Source of the DNA: Ustilaginoidea virens
Taxonomy: Eukaryota; Ascomycota; Sordariomycetes; Hypocreales; Clavicipitaceae
Assembly: GCF_000687475.1 (NCBI RefSeq)
Contig: NC_057321.1
Span: 1,116,001 to 1,180,000, forward strand
Direction of reading: 5' to 3'
Length of the DNA: 64,000 nucleotides
Shown here: positions 33,860 to 44,712 of the stretch, one piece after another
Position numbering within the stretch: the stretch's first letter is position 1
Layout of the letters: each line of letters begins with the position of its first letter
Position numbers and translations under genes: made by a program
The notes under the pieces: generated by a model
What the model saw: the letters and a program-made list of their open reading frames with translations, nothing else
Told to the model about the DNA's origin: nothing
Database searches by the model: none

Positions 33860-35585
33860 TATGGAAGCCTTGTTGGTTTCAATGACGACCAACTAAAATC
33901 GTGGCGAGACGGGGAGAAGAGACCTTGGCGCTTCTTTCTCACAGACGTTTGTTCATGGGCGAGCGGGCAACGAGAGAAGGATGCGCACGGAGGACCTGCT
34001 CGTTGGACGACGGCTGGCGTTGGATCACGTTTGGAGAAGAGAGAAGGACGGTTAAGCCAGCGGCAACCATGAAAAAGAAACCTACAAGCGGAAAAGCACC
34101 AAAAGACTAAAGAAGAGAAAAGAAAGATACGAGACGAAACAAGACGGCTGGTTCGAGGTTCGGGGAAGCTTGATACATGTTATATTCACCACGAGTCTTG
34201 CAAGATGCGCAAGCTCTCCCCCTTCCCCACCCCAGCTGGGGGGGGGGGGGGGTTCCCAGGTTTTACACTAGAATCCGAGGGGCCATTGGCCAAGACATGA
34301 ATGGCGGCGGCGATGCCTCCTGTCCGTCAGGCTAGGTGTGAGGATGCTGGGCGAGCGTTTTCCAAGTCGAGAGGTGGTGCTGGGGCGCACGTGTATGTGA
34401 AGCCGCGACTGGATAACACATCCCGTCTTGGGGGGGGGGCTAGTCTGTCACGGACATCAAAAGATGAATACAGAGGTGGAATGGCCGGCGTGGGCTCTGT
34501 GACGGATCTGTCTCAGGTGCCGTTTCGGAGAGTTTGTCTCGTCTGAGGCAGCCGTTCCTGTCCTTGCCCGTTTGGGTTACTCGGGACCGAAACTTGGAAC
34601 GTGAAGCCCCAGCCGCGGCTTTTGAGGGGCAGCTTGGCAGGGAGGCAGCTGGAGCCAAAAGGTCCTTCATGGCTGCTGTTCCTGGCCCTGCATCATGGCG
34701 GGCAAACGCTGGTGTTTCTCCGGGCCAGGAATCAAAACGGTCAGTCGGGTTTGGCATGTCGCCGCCTCAAACCGCCGACGCAAACGGTGAAACGAAGGCT
34801 TTTCCCAGCTCCTGCCGTTTGCGGACTAGTGCGGGGCCGCGTCCGCCTTGACAGCGGCGCCCCGCACCACCCCAAGTACCTCCTAAATAGCCTGGTGCAA
34901 CAAAACCTGTAAACCCTGGAAGCCATTTTCAGAAACCACATGCAAGCAACTACATGGAATGTACGGAGTAGCAGCGACATCACATTTCCCGGGTCGCAGC
35001 ACATGTGTTTTCGAGAAACAGCATTCTGCCTTGCGCGGCCAGCGGAAAACACGACAAGTTCAGCAGCAAGGAGCAAGAAGCTCGTGTCCCTACTGTACCA
35101 TCCTTGGCGATATCAACACCAGCTGCCCTTGCCAATGCTGGATTCGCGACAGCAGCAGCGCACGACTTCAGATCTAGCCAGCTGCGATAGAATCAGAAAA
35201 TTCCATCATCAAAACCCCCATGCTCAATGTCCTTTCGAAGTTGCAGACACGTGTGGCTTTGGCGTCCTGCCACGCCATTTCGCCGCGGCGTCGGCGTCGG
35301 CGTTGGGCGGCATTTTACGGCTTGACTTTTTACCCTCGTGTGCTTCAACATCTGACACGCAAGAGGCACCGGGCCATGGCGAACACGCTCCATGACCCCC
35401 TCCCTGGTTTTGCAACAGACGATGTCGCATCACCGCAGCCCTACCCCACTCTGCCACGGGCTGCCGATGCGCCCTTCTCTCTCGCTTTCTCGGGGCTGCT
35501 TCGCCTCCCTTTTCGCTCTCACCACCATTGTGGGCCGCTCGCTGGGGAGCAAGACGGAAAGAACAGGTCTGGCGATACCCGCCCT
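33860..35585. other. Intergenic region, no gene supported
   Basis: 1.7 kb upstream of the cupredoxin gene and downstream of the SMN gene. It contains G-runs (34230-34252 and 34431-34439) and a TACGGAGTA word (34962-34970). Short open frames on both strands overlap each other and lack family features. Confidence 0.5.
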
Positions 35586-36413
35586 TCAAGGATGCGGCCC
35601 TTGGGCTTGCTGCTGTCCCTCGAAAAGCCCCGTATAATAACCCGCGTAGTACCACGACATTAATAATTTCCTGAGTCCCTCGTCTCGTACTATCCCAGGC
35701 GGTTGCCGCGAATCAGCCCACGTCCATTCCGCCTTGTGTTGTTGATGTCCCAATCACCGGGGGAACACTTACTCGAGCCCAAAAGTGCCTGAGGCGGAGG
35801 AGCAACGGGGACGGGTGTCTTTGCAGCATCTTGTGACGCATCAGCCTTTTCGGCAGGAGAGATCTGAGTTTTTATAATCAGGCAACAAGTCCTATGTAAA
35901 AGAGAACGGAGAGGAAAGGGCTTCAAAACTAAAACAAGGTTCGGCGATGCCTGCCGGATCGACCATGATCGAGCCTTGGTCCGCTCGCCATGATCCTCGA
36001 ACACACTTACGGTGCCATCCGAAGCTCGGTTGCGGGCAGGGACGCCTTCAGCCGCCGGCAGCTGTTTGCTTGGGTTGAGACGCTGGTCCTCCCTGCAGCG
36101 GATTCGGTCAGTTTGCCGTTACTGTGGTCCCAAGAAAATCTATGCAGCTGATGCTCACGGCGAGTTCTCGGGCTCGAGATCCCCAACGCCTCCCCCTTTG
36201 ACGTGTATACTATGATATTTCTACCCTCGCATCAGTGAATACTCTTTCCTTGCCTAGGCTCCCAAAATAAACAGCAGTTTTTTTTTAAAAAAAAAAAGAA
36301 AAGAAAAGAAAACCAAATACCTTGTATTCTGCTAGGGCTTCGTTCCAAGAGTCAATGAGAGCAGAGTCATCCCAAATCTCCTCCTGAGAGAGCTCGGCCT
36401 GAACTTCACTCAT
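35586..36413 (-). CDS. SMN1: Survival motor neuron (SMN) orthologue
   Basis: Five short exons (36413-36321, 36220-36159, 36092-36011, 35863-35773, 35689-35586) give 143 residues. The N-terminus carries the Gemin2-binding segment (EEIWDDSALIDSWNEALAEYKKYHSIHVKGGG). The C-terminus is the YG-box oligomerisation helix (RDEGLRKLLMSWYYAGYYTGLFEG). The middle is a low-complexity linker and there is no Tudor domain, as in fission yeast Smn1. The protein would scaffold Sm-core assembly on spliceosomal snRNAs. Four introns keep phase with GT-AG ends; the exon-5 acceptor (TAG at 35691-35690) was chosen because it alone restores the YG-box frame. Divergent from the Nop15-like gene, with 493 bp between starts. 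Confidence 0.92.
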
Positions 36414-36906
36414 GGTACGGGGAATCCTATAGCCTCCACGGACGGCTTGGCGTGGAAGGGCCTGTCTGTCGATCCGGACCCCTCTGCTGCGCAACACCAA
36501 GTCTTGATAGTTTCGATGACTCCTTGACGGATGGCGGCGTTCTCATTGAGGCTGTAAATGCCTAAAGCGAAAGTGAGCAAGGCAACATACATGCATGACT
36601 GGAATTTTGAACTAACAAACACGGGCCCGCTAACGTGCTGTAGCTGCCGATTATAGGCCATCAGCCCAGACGCTCCAGTCCTTAGATAGGCACTGAAAGC
36701 CCCCGCCACCCACTAACCGCCGATACGCTGATAAGCGCCCCTCACCGCTCGCCAGCCCGGCAGAGCTGGTTCCTTTTTTTTTTTTTTTTTTCTGCCTTTT
36801 CTAAAATCGTCGCCCACTGGAGCCACTTTGTCCCTGCTTTGCACTGACAAGTAGTTGGGCTTGCAAATACCACACCAGCGGGGAATTTTTTTTTTTTAAA
36901 AAAAAA
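36414..36906. promoter_or_regulatory. Shared divergent upstream region (SMN and Nop15-like genes)
   Basis: 493 bp between start codons. It holds T-rich tracts (36773-36792, 36887-36896) and a minus-strand open frame (36410-36709) with no recognisable family, more likely SMN leader than a gene. Confidence 0.45.
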
Positions 36907-38220
36907 ATGGCACCAGAACTGAGGAAGAGGAAATGTGAGTGCCCAATATTATCATCACGGCTGACTCCTGCTGAACACTGTTTCTAGCCACTTCCGAAGC
37001 CTTAAAGAGCAGTGGATCTGCCAAAGCCGCGGACAAACCTGCGCCCAAGGGAAAGAGAAAAGGTAGAGCCGTTCGATTGCGGCATGTTCCTCCCGCAACA
37101 ATGCTGACTGCGCTGCATAGCGACTGAGGAAGCGTCGCCGGCCGCGGTTAAGAAACAAAAGCCTGTCAAGAAGACCCCCGTTGCCACCAAGCCCGGTAAA
37201 AAGCCCAACAAGGAACCGAAGCCGGCAAACGAACCCAAGCCGGCAAACGAACCCAAGCCGGCTAACGAACCCAAGCCGGGAAACAAACCCAAGCCGGCAA
37301 ACGACGCCAAACCGGCAGAGAAGGCCCAAGAAGAGGAGGACGGCAATGTCTTGCGAGTCGATGAATCCGACGCCTCAGACGGCGAGGACAACGACAACGT
37401 CAAAGAACTAGCTGCTGAGGTAGACTCGGAGGATGAGGCGCCTGTCGATCAGGGCCCGGCTTTCAAGCGCGGACAAGACGTTGGCAAAATCCCATCAGCG
37501 GCCAAGGAGCTGGAGAAAGCCGCGGCCAAGGCTACTGGGGAACCCGGGGTTGTGTACATCGGGCGCATTCCCCACGGCTTTTACGAACACGAGATGAGAC
37601 AGTACCTCTCCCAGTTCGGCACCGTCACGCGCGTTCGTCTGTCAAGGAACAAGAAGACCGGCGCCAGCAAGCACTTTGCCTTTGTCGAGTTTGAGGAAGC
37701 CAGCACTGCGGAAATCGTCGCCAAGACCATGGACAACTACCTGCTGTTCGGCCACATCCTCAAGTGCAAGACGATTCCCAAGGAGCGGGTGCACGAGGAT
37801 CTGTTCAAGGGGGCGAACAGACGGTTCAAGGCGGTCCCGAGGAACAAGATGGAAGGTCTGAAGCTGCAGAAGCCACGCAGTGAGTCCGCCTGGAAGCTCA
37901 AAGCTTCCAGCGAGAAGGGCAGGAGAGCAAAACAAGCCGCCAAGTACAAGGACATGGGCTACGAATACGATGCGTTTGATCTGAAAGACGTGCCGGCGCC
38001 GCACAATGGCGAAAATGGCCAAGAGGGACCCGAGGAGCTCAAAGCCATCGAGGCAGCCCCGTCTGATGACGGGGCAGCTAAACCCGAGGCCAGTATCCGT
38101 GCATGCGACAAGCCATTGACGCAAGAACCGGAGACGGAGGCTGTGTCTGCTCCCGCCGCCGCTGCCAAGACAAAGACGAGCAAGACTGGCAAGGGCAAAG
38201 GCAAGAAGGCAAAGGTTTGA
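36907..38220 (+). CDS. NOP15: Nucleolar RRM protein, Nop15/NIFK type
   Basis: Exons 36907-36934, 36988-37062 and 37121-38220 give 400 residues. A Lys-rich N-terminus (MAPELRKRKST...KGKRKATEEASPAAVKKQKP) contains an imperfect hexapeptide repeat, EPKPAN, encoded by an 18-bp tandem repeat (about 37210-37300). An acidic stretch follows. One RRM then spans about nt 37546-37785: VVYIGRIPHGFYEHEMRQYLSQFG (RNP2) and KHFAFVEFEEA (RNP1), continuing into the conserved KTIPKERVHEDLFKGANRRFK. That extension is diagnostic for Nop15/MKI67IP, a 60S ribosome assembly factor. The tail is basic (GKGKGKKAKV). Confidence 0.9.
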
Positions 38221-39520
38221 AAGCCAATTCGCAGGGAAAAAAAAAAAAACACTGATGCGTTGCGACGCACATATTTCATGTTTTTGGCAACGGCGCAACA
38301 GGTAGTAATGTCTACGTCTTGACTTTGTATCGTTTTATGAAGATGTGATTGAAGGTTGAGCTTGCTCAATCAGGGGATACAATACTATATTATTTTCTTG
38401 CATGCCAACTACCTTTCTCTCTCTCTTTCTTTCTTTCTTTTTTCTTTTTTCTTTTTCTTTTTTTTTTTTGGGGTTTGGGCATAAAAATGTCTGCGCATAA
38501 GCGAACCCACGGCACTCATAGACGAACCTGTTTGTACCTTGCGAAAAGACACATTCAAGTCCAAAAGAGCAAGCAATGGGATTATGAAAGGCAATACTCT
38601 CTACTTCGCACGACATTGTGAAGAAGCCACGATGATCAGGGCCTTGTTCATTCATTACTGTGTGATGGCGAAGATGTTTGTAAGATGAAGAGGAAGGAAG
38701 GAGGAGCCTTGCCGCTGGATACCTGGATACATACCATACCTAGCGAGGGAAAAAATTCTGGTGGCGTGCCCCACCACGCGCGTTTCTGACTAAGCAGGGG
38801 TGGGAGTACTCCGTAGCCGTAACCAGCCTCCGTGGTACGTACTGAGTGAGTACTGCTTCTGTCCCTAGAATCTGCTCGTGTTGGCAACATGAATGCAATC
38901 GGCACGGCCACAAGGAAGAGCAAAGTGCTGGGCGGATAGGAAAACCATCAAATCTCAAACGTTGCAAACCCAGGTAGCCCATTTGACAAGGTTGTCGTGT
39001 TGGCTGGGGTTGAATGCCGCAAAACCACGAGAAGCACGCCTGTAAACGACATGGCACAAGTCTGCCCATCAGTTTACTCTTCAGCGCCTGCCTCGTCGGC
39101 GGTACCTAACCTGTACCTGTACCCAGCTGCTGCAGAGGAGACTGCTGCCAGACCAGTCATATCATTATTACATTGATATCACCACATGCAGTCAGTCTGG
39201 TTAACTTACTGAAGCCAGTGGGGGCCGGCAAGTAACTGCCCACTGCCCACTGCCCACTGCCCACTGCTCATTACGCAGCAGGCCAGGCCCCAGCCGCGAC
39301 CCCCCCCCCCCCCCAAGCGTCAGGGCAACGTACCCCCTGGCAGGTTGCTGGCGTCTGGACTTTGGTGTTACCGCAGCCCGTGGTCCGGCTGGTCGCATCC
39401 TTGTAGTACTTGACAACTGTTCATCTGCGCCTCGCCACCTCAAACTAGACCAGTTAACAACCGCATCAGCTCAGCACGCATGTCCCGGCCGCTTCACTGC
39501 CGTGCCTCGTTGCTGCAACA
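38221..39520. other. Intergenic region with simple repeats
   Basis: 1.3 kb between two plus-strand genes: TTTC/TTTTC tract (38417-38470), TACGGAGTA word on the minus strand (38807-38815), CACTGCC repeat (39238-39268) and C-run (39300-39314). No gene seen. Confidence 0.6.
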
Positions 39521-41519
39521 ATGTCCTCGACGGGTTTTGCAGAGTCGTTGCCAACGGCCAGTTCCGGTTCGTCGCCCTTGCTCCTTGTTGTGCTTTTGCA
39601 CCTCCGCCGCCGGGGCTGCCTCTGTGTGTTCTAACTACGGCCCCCTTCCCCTTCTTCGGGGCGCACATTGCAGCGTCCAAAAAGAAGAACAACAAGAAGA
39701 AGAAGAACGCGAGCAAGAACAAGGGCGCGGCGCCTCTGAGCAACGGCGATGCCTGTCATGCGGATAACGAGCCCGAAATCGACGGCGACATCGACGGCGA
39801 AACCAACGACGCAGAAACCGTACGTAAAATCTCCAAATCCATCTCCTTCGCGTACTTCTTCCTCCTCTTCTTCTTCTTCTTTCGACAAAAACCATGTGAT
39901 GGCTGATTGCGAAACCCCCCCCCCCCCCCTTCCCTTCCACCGCCAAAGATCGATACCGATGACATCCAGAAGCTGGACTCGAGCGGCAACGGACATGTCA
40001 GAGAGCATGGCGGCAGTGGAGCAGAAAGGCCTGGAGGCGATTCTGATACGGCGGCCAAGCTGGAGGCCATGGGCAAGGAGAGAGAGGCCCTGCGAGCAGA
40101 GGTGGAGCAGCTTCGCAAGCAGCTCGAGAGCATCCAGACGACCCACGAGCAAGAAATATCCCAATTGAAGGCGGATCTTGAAGAAAGCAACGCCGCCAAG
40201 GAAGACGCCGAGGAACAGTACACGTCTTTGCTCGGCCGCATCGAGAAGATCAAAGAATCGCTGAGCGACCGGCTGAGGCGCGACAAGGCCGAGCTGGAGC
40301 AGGCAAGGAAGCGCATCGAGGAGCTGGAGGCGCAGAACGAGCACCTCGAGGGCTCGGCCCAATCCACCGGCGATGACGTGGAAAAGCTCAAGGAGGAGCT
40401 GCAGGACGCGACGCGGGAGCTAGCCATGCTCCGAAGCCGCAACAACTTGTCAGCCCACAACTGGCACAAGGAGAAGGAGGAGCTCACCAGGACGGTGCAA
40501 TATCTCAAGGAGGAAATGGAGAATACGGCAAACGCCATGGGCGAGTGGGAGGTTTTGGCCATGGAAGAGCGCTCCATCAAGGAGAACCTGACCGACAAGG
40601 TGGCCGATCTGGAGGAGCAGCTGGCGACGCTGAGGCAAAACTACGAAGCTGCCGCTGCAGAGCGCGACAGCCAGACGACCCTCGTCGACAACCTGCAAAA
40701 CGCCCTTCGAGAGATCCAGGACGCCCGGAAGAAGGAGCTCCGTGACATGGTGGAGACCACCGAGTCCCAGCTGCAAGCACAGAAGCAGCTCGCCCAACAA
40801 GCCGAGACGCGGGCTGCCGAGGCCGAAGAAGCCAAGGACGAAACGGCCAGGGAACTGGAACGAACAGCCCCTTTCGAAAAGGAGGTCAAGGAGAAGAATC
40901 TGCTCATTGGCAAACTGAGGCACGAGGCCATCGTTTTAAACGACCACCTGACCAAGGCATTGCGCTATCTCAAAAAGACGAAGCCAGAAGACAACGTTGA
41001 TAGGTATGAACAATGGGCAAATACGAATCCCTCCCCCCCCCCACACCTACCCCTTTTTTTTCTGCGTATAGTTGAACCTGCCAAGTCGACCCGCTACTGA
41101 CGACAACGCCTAGACAAGTCGTCACCAACCACCTCCTACACTTCCTCACGCTTGACCGCGGCGACGTCAAGCGCTTCCAGGTCCTCCAAATCATGGCAGG
41201 CTACCTCAACTGGACGGACGAGCAGCGAGAGCAGGCCGGGCTCGCTCGGCCCGGCGGGTCAGCCGGCAGCTTACGCCTGCCGCCCAGCCCCTTCAACCGG
41301 ACCCCGAGCTCGCCGTCGCTCCACACCGACATATTCTCGGAACCCACGTCCGCCAAGGATAGAGAGTCTCTGGCGGAGCTGTGGGCCAGCTTCCTGGAGA
41401 GAAGCGCCCAGGAAGGCGCCGATGGCGCGGCAAACTCGGCGGCGTCTCGGTCGGCCAGCGTCAGCAGCGTGCCTGCAGCGCGGTCGTCGGCGGCAGGACA
41501 AGCCGACGCCAAGACTTGA
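39521..41519 (+). CDS. RUD3: Golgin with GRAB domain, Rud3/GMAP-210 type
   Basis: Likely exons: a short first exon from 39521 (end uncertain; 39533, 39574 or 39581 all keep phase with weak donors), 39674-39819, 39949-41003 and 41114-41519; about 540 residues. A Lys/Asn-rich start (ASKKKNNKKKKNASKNKG) is followed by ~280 residues of heptad-rich coiled coil (about nt 40060-40880). The GRAB domain, which binds Arf GTPases, spans the last intron: LIGKLRHEAIVLNDHLTKALRYLKK...NVDRQVVTNHLLHFLTLDRGDVKRFQVLQIMAGYLNWTDEQREQAGL. Rud3 tethers vesicles at the cis-Golgi. The 3' part is certain; the first exon is not. Confidence 0.88.
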
Positions 41520-41957
41520 AGTGTTTGCCGGCGTGGGAAAGAAGCAGAAAGAGCAGGAATAGGGAACGCATGCATGCATGGTCGGGATTTCCATGCGGGG
41601 GAATGCGATGTGTACTGTACAGTGGCCTCGAAGAAAGGCGAAGAACAACACGCGCAGTGCGGGCGTCCAAGTGGCCCGTATAATACATGATGAGGAAGTA
41701 GCGACTATGTAGGAGTCTTTGTAGACATGCGACAATGATGATGCATGAGCCCGTCGGGCTGTCTTGGTCACAAGCCTGGTTTGAAGACGTGTGCTACAAG
41801 GCTTTGCTGACGATGGAAATGGAAGGGAGCAGGCAACGTACACCCGCACGCGCACGCGCACACACACACACACATACACACATACATATGTATACATGTA
41901 AACGTTTGCCGAACTGGAGCCCTACGAGCCGGCTCTACTGGGTCATCCACTCAAACG
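41520..41957. other. Convergent intergenic region with CA repeat
   Basis: 438 bp; a CGCACA/CA microsatellite lies at about 41851-41885. No gene seen. Confidence 0.65.
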
Positions 41958-43180
41958 TCACCACGTGCCCTCCTCGTCTGCGTGGCACAACGGCTCCAGC
42001 ACACTATCGGCATACTTTTCCGCGTCCTTGGAAATGGCATCAATGTTGATCCTGTTGCTCAGCGCGTCGTTGACGCCCTCAATGACGTCTCTCTCTTCCA
42101 TGACGTCCCTCATCAGCAGGACCTCGTGGGCCCAGTAGCTCTGGCGTCGGTTGCGCAGCTCGTCGTCCCTCACGGCGGTGTTGTTGATGATGCCTATAGC
42201 CCCGAGGCGGCTCTTGACCGTCATCAAGCCCCTGGCGACGTCGTCGACGCGCTCCGACGCCGAGGGCAGCTGCGCAAAGGCCCTGTTGGTGGCGGACAGG
42301 TGCAGGGCCCAGCCGAGGGCGGCATCCAGCGCGGCCAGCGCCACCAGGCGGCAGCTGCGCACCGACCAGTGGAAGAAGTCGAGGTCGCCGAGGCGCGCCG
42401 CCCGCGCGTTGGCCTGGTAGTTGTATGAGCTGACGGCGTAGGCCTCCAGGCCGGCGAGGGTGAAGGAGGCAATGGTGGCGAGGGTGCGCCACTGCGCGCC
42501 GGGCCTGCCCGTGGCGGAGGGGCTGGTCGCGGCGGCGACGACGACCAGGTTGGCCAGATGGGGCCACAGGATGGACGGCAGCGCGTAGTAGAAGTAGCTC
42601 CGGGGCTCGTCGGCGTGGCAGAAGGGGCAGTCGGCCAGGGCGTCGGGCCCGAACTGCAGGTAGAGCAGCCTGCTCTCGAGGTTGACAAACTTGGCGCGGA
42701 GGGCGTGGTCGCGCGGCGTGAGGGCGCCGCCGGGCCGCAGGGTGGCCACGCGGTTGAAGAGCACGTCGACGGGGATCTGGAGCCGGCTCTGCGTCCGGGC
42801 GAAGAGGTTCTCGGGGGCGAAGGGCGGCAGCGTCCGGAAGAGGTACGTGGTCGCGAGGAGGAAGAGCAGGAAGAGGACGATGCGGACGCGGGGGGGGGCC
42901 GGCTGGACGGGAAGGCCGTGCGAGGACGCGCGGATGGACCGGTACCACGATATGGCTTTGGGGAGGAGGATGGGGCCGAAGAAGATGAGGAGGGACTGGA
43001 GGCTGCGAAGGGGTCAGCGGTGGGAGTTGATGTTTTTTTGATGCTTCTCGACGGTGTTTGCAATCGGGGTATCTTTTTTTGTTGTTTTCTTCTTCTTATG
43101 GTTTCTTTGGCGGAGGAGGTGGTAGGAGGATGCCAAGAGGACGGGATTGTAGAGACTCACGAGCTCCAGGAAATCTCCAT
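41958..43180 (-). CDS. Uncharacterised fungal multi-pass membrane protein
   Basis: Exons 43180-43161 and 43002-41958 give 354 residues. The 20-nt first exon (MEISWS) lies in a good CCATGG context and its GTGAGT donor joins to SLQSLLIFFGPILLPKAISWYRSIR in frame. Hydrophobic segments follow at LQSLLIFFGPILLPKAI, IVLFLLFLLATTYLF, LPSILWPHLANLVVVAAA, LATIASFTLAGLEAYAV and LVALAALDAALGWAL, then a soluble charged C-terminus ending CHADEEGTW. A CPFC pair lies between segments 2 and 3. The pattern looks like a conserved ascomycete family, but I cannot name it; ER or vacuolar location is a guess. A transposable-element island begins about 400 bp upstream of its start. Confidence 0.75.
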
Positions 43181-43581
43181 GGCGGTCAGGCGGGTGCAGG
43201 TTGACGACGAATCTCGGCCAGGCACAGAGGATCTTGACAAGGCTCAAAACGGAACGGCACAGGTTGTCGTCATGGTTTGAGAAGTAGGAGCGCAGGCACG
43301 TGGTGGGGGCGAGATTGGTGCCTGGGCGCCGGTGGGCCTGAGTGGGGCGGTAGAAGTCCTTGTACGGACAGCTACATCAACTTAGGTACCTAGGTACCTA
43401 CCTGTTTGATGGTGTTAGTAGGAGGTAGGTACCTAAGGTAATAGCAATTTCTATTTCTAGATTCACAAGAGCTACAGCGTACTTATCGCACCCGTAGGGC
43501 ACAAGGGCGCTGTGGGGCGGAATCTCAAGTATGAGGATTTTGTTGGTGAAGAAGGTTTGGCGGCTGGGCCGAGACTACATA
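43181..43581. other. Upstream region with TAGGTACCTA cluster
   Basis: Promoter side of the membrane-protein gene. Overlapping TAGGTACC words lie at 43384-43436. Confidence 0.6.
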
Positions 43582-43644
43582 TCAACCGACCTGTGCCCCC
43601 CCCTTGTCATTCGACCCCCCCATAATAACTTAACTGACCTGACC
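43582..43644 (+). repeat. Left terminal inverted repeat
   Basis: Pairs with 48694-48756 on the opposite strand. Confidence 0.82.
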
Positions 43645-43725
43645 AATGCTCTTTCCTAATGGAGAGATACGCTAATAAAGAGTAGTGGATCCTTTAATCT
43701 ATAGTAGCCACTAGACTACAAGTTT

Positions 43726-44130
43726 CTTTATATATATTTTTCTATATAAAGTGACTTCTATTATATTTCTATTTAGTATCCCTACCCAAAAACCTAGTAT
43801 TAAAAGTAAAGAAAGTACCTTTTATATAGACTTTTCTATAGAAAGCGACTTCCTTTCTTTTTACTAGGTAGGTACTTAGATTAGGTACTTAGGTACTATA
43901 GCAGAAAAAAGTACCTTCATATATATTTTTCCATATAAAGTGACTTTCTAGCACCTCTACTAAGTACCTAGGTACCTACCTAGGTAGGTTCTGGAAATAG
44001 AAAGAGAGGTACCCTTATATATATTTTTATATATAAAGAGACTTCTCTAATTTCTTTTTCTAGGTACCCCTACCTAAGAACCTAGTAAAATAGCAGAGAA
44101 AGTACTTTTTATATATTTTTCTATATAAAG
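43726..44130. repeat. Five ~95-bp tandem units, each with a CTTTATATA...TATATAAAG hairpin
   Basis: Hairpins at 43726-43751, 43819-43845, 43915-43940, 44013-44038 and 44105-44130; spacings of 93, 96, 98 and 92 bp. Each is followed by GTGACTT-like or GAGACTT-like sequence and a spacer with CCTACCTA/GGTACC words. Confidence 0.88.
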
Positions 44131-44189
44131 TGACCTGAGCCACTATTCTCTAATAAACTAATTATATTAAGAATATAGCCCACAGCAAT

Positions 44190-44194
44190 GGTCA
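44190..44194. other. Target-site duplication GGTCA (left)
   Basis: Identical to 48694-48698, directly abutting the TG of the 5' LTR. Confidence 0.85.
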
Positions 44195-44500
44195 TGTCGG
44201 AATCGCTGTCGCAAGGTGCCCAATTGGGCACATTGCGACGAATGTGCCGCGCACACCGTTGCACACGATGTGGCCACTTTTGCCCCTGTGCCCGGTAGGG
44301 CACGCGGGCAGCCCGGCCCGACCGCGCCGATGCACGTGACTACAGCACGCACAAAAAGGCCACATCGTGTAATTCCCCCTCTTTTGCTTCCTTTCCTACC
44401 TTTCTTAGTTAGTCATAATCAAAGAAGAATCATACCTTTGACCGGTGACCCTACGTAACACGATACCACGCGCGCAACCCTACGTACAACTGGGTACCCC
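44195..44500 (+). repeat. 5' LTR, missing its last 17-18 bp
   Basis: Aligns with 48361-48693 from TGTCGGAATC to GGGTACCCC with few differences, mostly transitions, and one 8-bp copy-number change (CCCCTGTG). Confidence 0.92.
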
Positions 44501-44506
44501 GATCAG

Positions 44507-44712
44507 TGTTGGTTTTACATCAAGGGGTATCCAGTTGTACGTAGGGTCGCGCGCGTGGTATCGTGTACCGTAGGGTCACCGGTCAAAGGTATGATTCTTC
44601 TTTGATTATGACTGGCTAAGAAAGGTAGGAAAGGAAGCAAAAGAGGGGGAATTACACAATATGGCCTTTTTGTGCGTGCCGTAGTCACGTGCATCGGCGC
44701 GGTCGGGCCGGG
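44507..44712 (-). repeat. Inverted LTR fragment
   Basis: Reverse complement of the LTR from its AACA end to the CCCGGCCCGAC region. It forms a ~189-bp inverted repeat with the 5' LTR around a 23-nt spacer (44501-44523). Confidence 0.92.

Noticed and set aside
34301..34912. Overlapping short open frames on both strands
   Set aside because: No signal peptide, domain or splice logic; likely chance.
36410..36709. 99-codon minus-strand frame (MAGAFSAYLRTGASG...) with a possible 54-56-bp intron
   Set aside because: No family recognised; overlaps the SMN leader between two divergent genes. Left as unresolved.
44187..44712. Possible CRISPR-like or solo-LTR array
   Set aside because: The repeats are one direct and one inverted LTR copy of a single element, with no spacers.
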